This document shows, piece by piece, positions 45,183 through 54,300 of a stretch of 64,000 bases of DNA. The position numbers and the translations under genes are program-made. The stretch is taken from NCBI GenBank assembly GCA_019448385.1, contig JAGTXO010000003.1:930001-994000 (forward strand). Reading direction: 5' to 3'. The first letter of the stretch is position 1; each line of letters opens with the position of its first letter. The DNA is from Diacronema lutheri. Its lineage: Eukaryota > Haptophyta > Pavlovophyceae > Pavlovales > Pavlovaceae. The notes under the pieces were generated by a model that was not told the origin of the DNA, did no database searches, and was given only the letters and a program-made list of their open reading frames with translations.

Positions 45183-47990
45183 CTAACCGCCGCGCGCTGC
45201 CGGTCGCGTGCCGCCGCCCGCGTGCAGGCGATACACGCCGTCCAAACCACCGCACGCGTCAGCGCCCGCTTCCGCCGCCTGGTCGGCCGCACGACGCGGC
45301 GCGGCCCCCGCGCGCACCATGCGCGCGCACGCGAGCAGCAGCTGCGCGTGCCCGCGCACCACACACGCGGCGAGCTGGTGGCGCATGACGCGCTCGAGCG
45401 ACGCCTGGGCGGCGCCGCGAGTCGGCGCGCGCACACGCGCCATCCACGCGTCCGCGCCCATGTGCGAGAGCGTCTTGAGGAGGGCAGCCAGCCCGGCCGA
45501 CCATTCGCCAAAACTGCCGACGACGACCGCCTGCAGCGGCGGGAACTCGTGGAGGCGCCGCTGCATCGGGCCCACGTGGCCCTCTGGCGCCGCGAAGACC
45601 TCCCGGTCGAGCGCGACGCACTCGCGCAGCCGCTCCCTCGGCACCTCGCGCGCGCGCAGCTCCACTGCCCCGCAGCGTCGGGCGTCTGCCCACGGCTTGT
45701 AGCGCGTCGGGCAGAAGGCGAGCGTCTTGAGCTCGAAGAGGTTCAGCTGGCTGCGGAGCGCGATGACGAAGTCGACTGTCGGCACGCGCCGGCGACCGAG
45801 CGCACGGCGGCCCGCGGCCGGCACGCCGGCGAGCACGGAGCCGAAGATGTCACTGTCCTCGAGGCGCACGTAGGCGCCCGCCATGCGGGCGAGCGACGCG
45901 ACCGCGGCGAGAACCGGGTCATGCCGAAGCTTGGCGAAGTGGTCGTGCGCGACGCCGGGCGCCGCAGCGATCGAGTCGCCGTAAGCGTCGACGGGCACCG
46001 GCCGCTGCGCGCCGCTGCGCGGGAGGCGCGCGCCCGCCGCCGCGAGCGGCGCGCATGCCGGGCTCGGCAGGCCAAAGTAGCGCGCCGTGGCCTCGACCCA
46101 CTCCGCGCACGAGAAGGCGCCGAGGCCGCGCGGCAGCAACGAGAGAAACAAGCCGCTCTCCCGACCGAGTGCGAACCACAGCTGGCGCGCGCGTGCGGAG
46201 GGGTGCATGGCGGCGTGCTCCGCGTCGAGCATCGCGAGGCGGCAGCGCTCGCGGTCGCCGGTGATGTCGGCCTGCAGGTTGGGCCTGCGACCCGCGTCGG
46301 GCGCCGCGGGTGCAACCGACCCAGCGGGCAAGTGCAGCACGCGCACCTCCACGCCGTCCGGCTGCTGCCTCCATCCGGCCAGCTCCGTCTGCATGCGACT
46401 CCACGTCGCCTCGAGCTCGCCGCCTAGGCGCGAGCCCGAGGCGAAAAACTGGCGCCAGCCCTGCGTGGGCATGTCTTCGAATGCGCCGCGACCGACGCGA
46501 GCTGCGATGGCCGGGCGGTCGAGGATGCCCTGCATGAGCACCGTGCCGTCCGGCGCGAGCGTGTCGAGCAAGTGTGGCACGACCCGCCACGCTGCGCCCC
46601 AGACTTCCGCGAGCGCAGAGTCGGCCTGCCTGCGCAGGCCGCCGCCGTGCTGCGCGACCGGTAGGAACAGCCGGCGGCAGGCGTGAGCATCGGTGGACAC
46701 CGAGACGCCGAGGGCGACGGTGGCGACCCGAAGGACGGCAGCGTCGTAGATCGCCGCCGCGCCGGCCGCGTCGGAAGGGTAGGAGTTGGAGGTGAACCAT
46801 GCGAAGCGGTGCTGGAACGAGCAGCGCAACACGACCCACAGCGACTGTTTGTCCCACGAGCCGAGCGACTGAATCATGTTGTTCGCTTTGCCGGCAAGCT
46901 CGTCGGCCTTCGTGCTGAGGGTCGAGTGCACATACTCGCGCGCGCCGATGGGCACGCCGTAGACATCGATGCCGTAATGCGCGCCACCCGCGCCGTCTGG
47001 CACCGAGCCGAGCGGGATCGAGCCGCGGCAGGCCTCGAGCGTGGCCATGTGGAGCGGATCGATCCAGCACTGCGACTTGGCCGTATTGGCGCAAAGGCCG
47101 AGGTCCTCCAGCCGTCGCGTGAAGTCCGCAAGCGCGGCGAAGACATCTACCGGCCGCCCGAGGAGGTAAACGTCGTCGTGCGCCGCGCGGACCGCCCCGC
47201 CGTGGAGCGCCAGGCGCGCGTCGAACTCCTCGAGAAGGGGTTGGATGGCGGCCGCGAAGAAGAAGGAGCTTTCCGGCGCACCCTGCTGGACGCCCTCGGA
47301 GCTGCGGAAGCCGAGCTCACGGAGAGGTGCCCCGCCGCTGCCGCCGCCCGCGAAGACCAGCGCCTCTTGAGCGAGCGTCGCGAGCGCGAGGCGAGCGAGC
47401 GCTCGGAGGTCCTCAGGGAGGCGAACGTCCGTCAGGCAGCGCAGGAGATGCGCCCGACTGACGGAGTTGAAGGCGTTGGAGACGTCGACCGCGACGATGC
47501 AGAGCGTGGGATCCGCGTCGAGGAGTTCGCGCACGGAGAGGACGAGCTTGGTGCCGCCCGACGGTACGGCGACTCCCAGCTGCTGCGGCGCGAAGTAGCC
47601 CGCCGCCAGCGCCTTGTGCGATGCGCGCGAGACCACCGCCTTGGAAACCGCCCGTCGCAACGCACAACCGATGCCGACCGGGCGAGCGTCCTCGCGCCCG
47701 TCCACCCCGGGCGTACACTTGCGAAGCGCCAGAAGCCGCACGGAGGAGAAGACGAAATTGAACCACGCAGGCAGCAAGTTGTTGGCGAAGCGCGTCGCAA
47801 AGTAGGCGCCCGAGTGTGCCGCATCGGCCGCCATGATCGACGGGAAGGGCACGGTCGGCACCAGGGCGATGAGGTATTCGTAGCGCCAGGTCGAGGCGCC
47901 GGCCGCCTTGTCCGTGTCGAGGCTGCGGAACGCCGTCACGATGTCTTCCGGCGAGATCACCACTCGGGGCAAGTCGTCCCGATCGGCAAG
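45183..47990 (-). CDS. LINE reverse transcriptase with probable restriction-like endonuclease
   Basis: The frame opens beside the end of the upstream frame and continues to TAA/TAG-class stop at 45183. Order: SPEDIVTAFRSLDTDKAAG (RT motif 0/1), palm motifs A to D including AHDDVYLL with the catalytic Asp pair, a thumb/linker region, then RRRVPTVDFVIALRSQLNLFELKTLAF, which fits a PD-(D/E)xK nuclease core (Asp, then Glu-x-Lys). Target-primed reverse transcription is the known mechanism of such elements. No RNase H domain recognised. Start coordinate approximate. Confidence 0.8.
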   Translation of the reverse strand, partial: LADRDDLPRVVISPEDIVTAFRSLDTDKAAGASTWRYEYLIALVPTVPFPSIMAADAAHSGAYFATRFANNLLPAWFNFVFSSVRLLALRKCTPGVDGREDARPVGIGCALRRAVSKAVVSRASHKALAAGYFAPQQLGVAVPSGGTKLVLSVRELLDADPTLCIVAVDVSNAFNSVSRAHLLRCLTDVRLPEDLRALARLALATLAQEALVFAGGGSGGAPLRELGFRSSEGVQQGAPESSFFFAAAIQPLLEEFDARLALHGGAVRAAHDDVYLLGRPVDVFAALADFTRRLEDLGLCANTAKSQCWIDPLHMATLEACRGSIPLGSVPDGAGGAHYGIDVYGVPIGAREYVHSTLSTKADELAGKANNMIQSLGSWDKQSLWVVLRCSFQHRFAWFTSNSYPSDAAGAAAIYDAAVLRVATVALGVSVSTDAHACRRLFLPVAQHGGGLRRQADSALAEVWGAAWRVVPHLLDTLAPDGTVLMQGILDRPAIAARVGRGAFEDMPTQGWRQFFASGSRLGGELEATWSRMQTELAGWRQQPDGVEVRVLHLPAGSVAPAAPDAGRRPNLQADITGDRERCRLAMLDAEHAAMHPSARARQLWFALGRESGLFLSLLPRGLGAFSCAEWVEATARYFGLPSPACAPLAAAGARLPRSGAQRPVPVDAYGDSIAAAPGVAHDHFAKLRHDPVLAAVASLARMAGAYVRLEDSDIFGSVLAGVPAAGRRALGRRRVPTVDFVIALRSQLNLFELKTLAFCPTRYKPWADARRCGAVELRAREVPRERLRECVALDREVFAAPEGHVGPMQRRLHEFPPLQAVVVGSFGEWSAGLAALLKTLSHMGADAWMARVRAPTRGAAQASLERVMRHQLAACVVRGHAQLLLACARMVRAGAAPRRAADQAAEAGADACGGLDGVYRLHAGGGTRPAARGG

Positions 47991-49627
47991 CCGTCGTCGA
48001 CGTCCGCCGTGCGCACCGGGTGTTTGGCTGCCATCTGCGCGAGCACCTCCGGGCGGGCTATGTCGGCGACACCCAAGCTCTCCAGTAGCCGCCGCGCGTC
48101 GGACACCTTGCCCTTGGCGATGAGTGCGAGCACGCGCTTGTGCAGGCGCTCGTCCGCATCCTGCGACGACTGGAACGCGCGTGCCGCGTGCCACGAGCAG
48201 TCGCGCTCCCAGTGCGCAACCAATTGGTCGTAGTCACCCGCCTCCCATGCGGCGAAGCGCGCGGCAAGCTGTTTGCCTACCCTCACTTTGTCGGCGCGGG
48301 TCGCGCGTAGGAGGAGCGCTGGCAGCAGGAGAAGCATCTTCAGCGCGCGTTCTGTCGCCGGCTGGCGTGCGCCGTGGCCGCCGGTGCCCTCGTCCGCCTC
48401 GGCGTCGCGAAGCTTGTGGATCACCTGCACGAAAGCCGCGGCGAAGCGCTCCGAAAAGTCGTGCGGCACGCTGACCAGCATCGGGACGGCCGAGTCAGGC
48501 GCCAGACCCGCGGCCTGCATGACGGTGAGGTGGTCCAGCGCCGCGTACGTGCCGCCCTGCATCGACCGGTGCGCCGTGGCCGGCGGCATGACGGGGTCTG
48601 CGCGGCTAGCCCCGGCACGGTGCCGCTGCCGCCGGCCGCGCGCGCCGGCATCATCGCCGCCGGCGTGCCCGTCGTCGACGACGTCGACGTCGTCGTCGCC
48701 ACCGGCGCCCCGCTCGTCCTCGTCTCCGTCCCGCGGTGGTGGCGGCGGCGGAGGGGGCGGCGGTGGCGGCGGGTAGGGCGGCGGAGGCGGCCCCTGCGGT
48801 GGCCCCTGCTGGCCCTGTGCCGGACGCCGGAACGTGCGCGGGGCTGGCCGTGACGGCGGCGCGCTTGCGCGGGGGGAGGAGCCCGTCCCTTGTGATGGCC
48901 CGCCCGTGGCCGCACGGGTGCGCGCCGACGGGCGGTCCGCCCCGTCACGGCCGCGTCTGTCGCCGACCTGCGGTGACAGCCGGTGCGCTTCCTGCCGCAG
49001 CCTCTCGGCGGCGAGCATCGCAACTCCCCGATGCCCGTGGAACGCCGCCTCACGTCCGTGGTGCGCGACGCGCAGACCCGTGCACACATCCGCCGCCATG
49101 TCGCAGGCGAAGACCTCGACGGGCGACGGCTCCGCGGCCCGCCGCCCGCCGCCCTGCGCGGGTCCGACGCCCTGCCAGCCCGTCACGCGCGGCGGAGCGA
49201 GAGGTGCCACGACGAGCTCGGGCGTGCCCCCGGTGAGGATCGCCAATGCGCGTAGCGCCAATTCGCGCAGGCGGGACGCCATGAACTCGTGCACAACCGT
49301 CGTCTGCGCGCACCAAAGCTTGTCCGGGTGCAGGCCGCGTGCGAGCGCGCGATGGAAGTTGGACTTGCCAATGCGTGCCCACTCTGCAGGCGTGGCGTCC
49401 GACCCAGGCCGCTCCGAATGGGGCAGGTTCGCGAGCACGTGCTTCGCCGTCGCCGTGTCGACAAAATCGGGGCCGAGCCGGTGCGAAACGAGGTAGTCGT
49501 AGATCCCCGTGTACGAGGTGACGATGGCCTGCAGGTGGCGGAGCCGGGTGGCGACCATCGGCGCGATTGCGAAAGGCTGCGGCATCTCCGCCACCGGGGG
49601 CATGAGCGCCAGTGGCCTCCCTGCCAT
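47957..49627 (-). CDS. LINE upstream coding region (ORF1-like), ~556 codons
   Basis: Starts MAGRPLALMPPVAEMPQPF. The middle is disordered with a long poly-Pro run (~residues 280-300, PPPYPPPPPPPP) and Asp-rich segment; the end (KVSDARRLLESLGVADIARPEVLAQM) is a helical block typical of the region just before the RT in this class of algal and oomycete elements. Its last codons overlap the RT frame. Probably the N-terminal part of one polyprotein rather than an independent nucleic-acid chaperone. Confidence 0.65.
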   Translation of the reverse strand: MAGRPLALMPPVAEMPQPFAIAPMVATRLRHLQAIVTSYTGIYDYLVSHRLGPDFVDTATAKHVLANLPHSERPGSDATPAEWARIGKSNFHRALARGLHPDKLWCAQTTVVHEFMASRLRELALRALAILTGGTPELVVAPLAPPRVTGWQGVGPAQGGGRRAAEPSPVEVFACDMAADVCTGLRVAHHGREAAFHGHRGVAMLAAERLRQEAHRLSPQVGDRRGRDGADRPSARTRAATGGPSQGTGSSPRASAPPSRPAPRTFRRPAQGQQGPPQGPPPPPYPPPPPPPPPPPPPRDGDEDERGAGGDDDVDVVDDGHAGGDDAGARGRRQRHRAGASRADPVMPPATAHRSMQGGTYAALDHLTVMQAAGLAPDSAVPMLVSVPHDFSERFAAAFVQVIHKLRDAEADEGTGGHGARQPATERALKMLLLLPALLLRATRADKVRVGKQLAARFAAWEAGDYDQLVAHWERDCSWHAARAFQSSQDADERLHKRVLALIAKGKVSDARRLLESLGVADIARPEVLAQMAAKHPVRTADVDDGLPIGTTCPEW

Positions 49628-49695
49628 ATCCGCGAGCCCGACAAGGCCGCGGCGAGCAGGGAGGCCGTTACTTTGACATCTTGATGATGCTTTTG

Positions 49696-49708
49696 TACTG
49701 TTTTTCTA
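49696..49708. repeat. Target-site duplication, copy on element's 5' side
   Basis: TACTGTTTTTCTA, identical to 45038-45050. A shorter match (GTACTGTTTT) would be expected by chance far less often than once in this GC-rich window. Confidence 0.8.
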
Positions 49709-49839
49709 GGCGCGGATTCAAGGGGGTCTTTGACATGAAGACGCGGAGCTGCGAAAAGCACGCACGCTGTCGCAGTCATGAAGAAAACGCGAGCGGACAA
49801 CGCCAAGAACTGGAAGGACTCGGAAGCCAAGAAACGACG

Positions 49840-49840
<1 letters not shown>

Positions 49841-49889
<49 letters not shown>
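49841..49889. repeat. Poly-G homopolymer (G49)
   Basis: Forty-nine consecutive G between the LINE insertion and the 3' end of the Mpv17-family gene. Able to form G-quadruplexes; could also be a collapsed or mis-sequenced tract. The rest of 49709-49968 has no recognisable feature. Confidence 0.9.
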
Positions 49890-49892
<3 letters not shown>

Positions 49893-49968
49893 GTACGCGC
49901 TGGTGACAGCTGTGGAACGTGGCGCGGTGCATGCACGAGCACCGCGATGCCGATGGCCGCGAGGCGGC

Positions 49969-51343
49969 CTACTGCTGCGCGCTCGTGATCTTCTCGGCGA
50001 CGTGCGCGAGGTACACGGCGTGGCACAGCTGCTCGAGCCGGCAGACGGGTAGCAAGAGTCCGTTCGGAACGTTTGGATTGAGCTGCGCCGGAGCGCGGCG
50101 CGCACGCGCGCGCGCGGGAAGGCAGCAGATGACGTCAAGGCGAGCAGCGAGCAGCGTGCCGCGTGCCGCGCGCGCGCGCGCGCACGATGTACGCCGCCGC
50201 CCACACGGCGAGGCTGAAGATCACGAGCTCCGGCACGCGCGCCACGACGGTCTCGCGCGTCGCGTGCGCGTCCATCTGCGTGCCGGCGCAGACGAAGGCG
50301 ACAAAGGTGACGTTCATGAGCGGGGCTGCGATTGGCGATGAGGTGACGTGCGCCAAGAACGGCGGCGCGGGGGCGAACGGCGCCGGGCGCGCGCGCGACC
50401 TGAGAAAGCGCGGGCGGGCGGGCGGGCAGCGGTGCGGCGCGGTGCGGCGCGGCGCGAGCGGGTGCCGCACGGCAGCGGCGTGCGACCCGTCGATGCACCG
50501 CCGCCCGCCACGGCGCGTACTCATCACGGCCTGATCGACGAGCACGGTGAGCACCGTGCGCGGCACGCCGACGGCAAGCGACAGCGTCGCCCAGCCGAGC
50601 AGTTTGGCCCAGAGCGCAGACACAGCGCCACTCGCAAGCCCCCATGCTGCAAACAGCGCGACCGGCCGCGCTCTCACGGAGCCGGCGCGCGCGGCCTGCT
50701 CGAGCGTGCTCGCGAGCGCGCAGATCAGGCACGCGAGCAGCGCCTTGTTCACGCTCCAGCCGCCGCCGATGAACTCGACGGGCTCGTCGTCATCGTCGTA
50801 GCCGTCTTCGCCCGCTCCCGAAACCGCGTCGCGGTCTGGAGGCGCGTCGCCGGGGCGGGCGGGCGCGGGCGATGCGGAGCGCAGCTCGGTGGCCGCGGCC
50901 TTGAGCGGTTTGCGCCGCGACCCGGCGGCCGTCCAGTACTCGCCGAGGCCGGGCTCGGCGAGCTGCTTGCGCGCGGTCTGCGCTGTCGAATCGGGCAGCC
51001 GCTTGGGCACGCGCTTGGCGGCCGACTCGGGCGACTTGGCGGGCGGCACATCAAACGACGACTCGGTCGCTAAGCTCGCCGCGCCACTCGGCTTCAGTCC
51101 CGGCGACTTGAACAGCTTGGGCGACTTTGCGCGCTTGGCCACCGCGGCGGGGGACGCGAGCGCGCGCTTGGGTGATTTGGCCTTGGCGGATGGCGGGTCG
51201 TCTGCGCCGTCGGCGGCGCCGCGCAGCTTCGTGGGCGTGCGGCGCTGTCCAGCGCCACATGCGGACCACGCCGGACCCGGATGGTCGAGCTCGAGCCCCA
51301 ACAGCGCGCGCGGCTTGCTCGGCGTCGCCTTGCGCGGCGGCAT
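49969..51343 (-). CDS. Mpv17/PMP22-family membrane protein with basic N-terminal extension, 358 aa
   Basis: Exons 51343-50521, 50325-50186, 50082-49969; introns GTACGC...GCAG (phase 1) and GTGCGC...GCAG (phase 0). The C-terminal half has the family's helices and motifs: VGVPRTVLTVLVDQAVMTPLMNVTF (DQ...P block), ARVPELVIFSLAVWAAAYILNPNVPNGLLLPV (W...NP.VP block) and a final helix. Mpv17 proteins are inner-mitochondrial or peroxisomal channels. Unusual: ~190 residues precede the first helix, with repeated SPK/KSP/KR motifs (KAKSPKRALASP, KRAKSPKLFKSPG) resembling linker-histone tails, and an acidic DDDDE patch. The start is only 18 bp from the divergent coiled-coil gene's ATG. Confidence 0.85.
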
Positions 51344-51361
51344 GATTGCCGCGCGTCTTTG

Positions 51362-54300
51362 ATGGCGGTTCAAATCCGCAGTGGCCCCAGCGGCAGAGGG
51401 CAACGGCCTCAGCACGTCCTCAAAGACTTGGACAGGAAGCCGTGTCATTTTCACGAGTTTGGCGAGATGCACAGCGAGCCGAGAGAGGGCGCGAGCGACT
51501 CGCTCGCGGCGGAGGATGCGCAGGGCGCGCGCCTCGAGGACGCTGGTTGGGCGGGCTTCGACGAGTCGATCGGCGCTGCGGCCGGGCCACCGCCTCTCGG
51601 CGTCGACGACGGCGACGGCGTGTTTGACAACCCGTTCGGCGCGCGTGCGCAGCACGGCGCGGGCGGCGAGGACGGACTCCTCGGCGAAATGCCCGATCCG
51701 TTCACCGAGCTGCTCAGCGCGTCGCCGCCCATCCCGCCCTCGTCGGTTACGGACGGCGACGCGCCGCCGCACGCGGGCGAGGATGCCTCCGGCGCGAGCA
51801 GCGCGGACGATGTCGAGCGCGAGGCGCAGCGCGCAGCCGACACGGTGTCGGATCGGAGCGGTCGGCGCGGAGAGGCGGCGTTCGCGTGGGTCATGCGCAG
51901 CGGCATTGGCCTTGGCCGCGCGGTCGCCGACGAGGCGGAGGCGGTGGGCAATCGCAGTGACGACGACGTTGCCGAACAGGGGGGCGCGCGTGAGGATGTG
52001 CCGTTTGCGGTCGATGGAGACGGCGAGCGGGAAAAGAGCTCAGGCCGCCTAGTTGGGCTGCGTGCCGACGGCGACGACGACAAGCCGCTTACGGCCGCGT
52101 GGCCGAACGACCGCGACGCAGGCCTATATGCGCGCGACGCTAACGAAATGAGTCCCAGCGCGGAGTGGGCGGGCGACGGCGTGGCGAGCGCAGGTGGCGA
52201 GGGCGGCGAGGGCGGCGACAGTGGCGCCTCGCGCGCCGACGACCGCGCCGGCTCGGCCGAAGCGCCGGACTCCGGCGACGGCAACATGCGGCGCGCGGCA
52301 AACGGGGCGCATCGCGCCGACGGCGCGGCGCACACCGCCGCGCTGGACGACGGCGGCGCGCGCGTCGACGGCCGCGCGACCGCCTATGCCGGCGGCATAG
52401 CGATGGCGGCGCGCGGCGCGCTGCCGCCGCACAGTCCGGCTGGCTGGAGCTGCGCATCGGACGCTGGCAGTCCGGCTGACGACGCTGGCAGTCCGGCTGA
52501 CTGGGCGAAGCCGCCGGACGGCGAGCGCGCCGACGCTTACGGGAGCATCGGCGGCGAGGACGACGGGAGCGACGGCGGTGAGGACGACGGCGATGGCGGC
52601 GGCGACGGCGAGGCGGGAGCGCGCGCGGACGCACCGACGCTGCGCGCGGCGCTCGAGGCCGAGCGCACGGCGAGCAACTCTGCGCGCGCCGAGTGTGCCG
52701 CGCTGCGCGCGCGCGTCGCTCGGCTTGAGGCGACGGCGAACTCGGCGGTCGAGGCGGCGGAGCTCGGAGACGCGCTGCGCACGATGCGCGCGCGCGCCGC
52801 GCAGGCTGAGGACACGTTTGCGCAGCTGCAGCGCGAGTGTGAGAGGGTGGTGGCAGAGCGCGATGCGCTGCAACACGAGTGCACGAGCCTAGACGAGGCG
52901 CGCACGCGCGCGGCCGCAGACGCCGAGCGCGACGCGGCGCGGTGCCGCGAGCTCGAGGCGCGGCTCGACGATGCGGCCGAGGCGGTCGCGCACGCGGAGC
53001 GCGCGCGCGACGCGGCGCAAGCCGAGGCGCACGCCGCCGCCGCGGCGAGCAGCGACGAGGGGGACAGATCGACGACGGGCGTCGCGGCGGCGCTGCAGGA
53101 GGCGACGATGGCCGTCGAGCGGCTGGCCGCCGAGCTGGCAGCGGTGCAGGCCGACGAGCGCGCCGCGCGTGCCGACGCGGACGCGGCGCGCGCGGACGCG
53201 GAGCGAGCGCGCGGCGCCGCGGCGGAGGAGGCGGCACGTTTGCGCGACGAGGTGGGCGATGCCAAGCTCGAAGGCGGCGCCGCGGCGGAGGATGCGCGCG
53301 CGGCGACGGAGATGGCGGAGCGCGCGATCGGCGAGGCGGAGGCGGCGGAGGCGCGCGCGGCAGCGGCGGAGGACGCGCTCGCTGAGGCCGAGGCGCGCGC
53401 GCAGCACGCCGAGCAGCTCGCGGTGGAGCGCGCCGAGGAGGCAGACGCGGGCGAGCGCGCGGCGGCGATTGCCGCCTCGGCGGTGATGGCGTCCGATGCC
53501 GAGCAGGGCGCGAGCGCGCTGTGCTTTGCCGCCGCGCTCGCCGAGGCGGAGGCTGCGTACGCCGAAGTTGCGTTGCGGCTCAGCGCTGAGCGTGCGCGCG
53601 CCGAAACGGCTGGGCGTCGCGTTGACGACACGGCCGTGCAAGAGAGCGCGCAGCGTGCGCTCGCCGACGAGCGGGACGAGGTTTTGCTGCGCGCCGCAAG
53701 GGACGTGGACGTGGTCGCGGTCGAGCGGCGCGTCGCCGAGATACGCGTTTCCCAAGTGCTCCTCGTGCGCGAGCTGACGGCACGCGGCGAGGCGCGCGCG
53801 CTCGTCAAGGCCGCGCTGGTCGATGGCGAGGGCCGCGCCGCGCTGCGCTGCGCCGAGCTCGTGAGCAGCGCGCGCGAGCTCGCGCTCGGCGCGATGGCGG
53901 AGGGCGTCGACCGCGCGCTCGTCACGCGGCTCGCGCCTGGCGCGGGCGGGCGCGCGCTCGTGCACGGCATGATTTTCGACGATACGGAGCACGTGCTTGC
54001 ACGAACCCATGAGCACGCGTCTGGCATGGACGCGAGCGCGGGCGCGGGCGCGGGCGCAGCCTCGGGCGTGGGCTCAGGCGTGAACTCTGGCGTGGGCTCG
54101 GGTGCGGACGCGGATGCGGATGCGCGGGGCAACAAGGCATTCGAGGTGGCCGAACACGCAACGCACCAACAACTAGAGCGTGCCGAGCGCGAACTTGAGC
54201 ACGCCAGGCGCGCGGCGAGTGATGCGATCGTGCACGCGGACGCAGCGGAGGCGTCGCGCGCCGAGGCGCAGGCGGACGCGGACGCCACGCGCGCGCTCGC

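Larger units (their letters stand above)
45051..49695 (-). mobile_element. LINE-type (non-LTR) retrotransposon, 4645 bp, with 13-bp TSD
   Basis: A minus-strand element bounded exactly by a 13-bp direct repeat (45038-45050, 49696-49708). It has a 68-nt leader, a coding region from an ATG at 49627 to a stop at 45183, and a 132-nt 3' end finishing GAGCGCCGTTAG with no poly-A. No long terminal repeats, capsid or integrase are seen, so it is a LINE. The reverse transcriptase has motifs VAVDVSNAFNSV, QQGAPESSFFF and AHDDVYLLG. A likely PD-(D/E)xK endonuclease (VDFV ... FELKTL) lies C-terminal to it. The coding region is in two overlapping frames, so either one frame switch has occurred or it is used. 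The perfect TSD suggests a recent insertion. Confidence 0.85.

Noticed and set aside
45038-49708. LTR element suggested by matching sequences at both ends
   Set aside because: The match is only 13 bp, T-rich and outside the element; no long terminal repeats, integrase or capsid were seen. It is a target-site duplication of a LINE.
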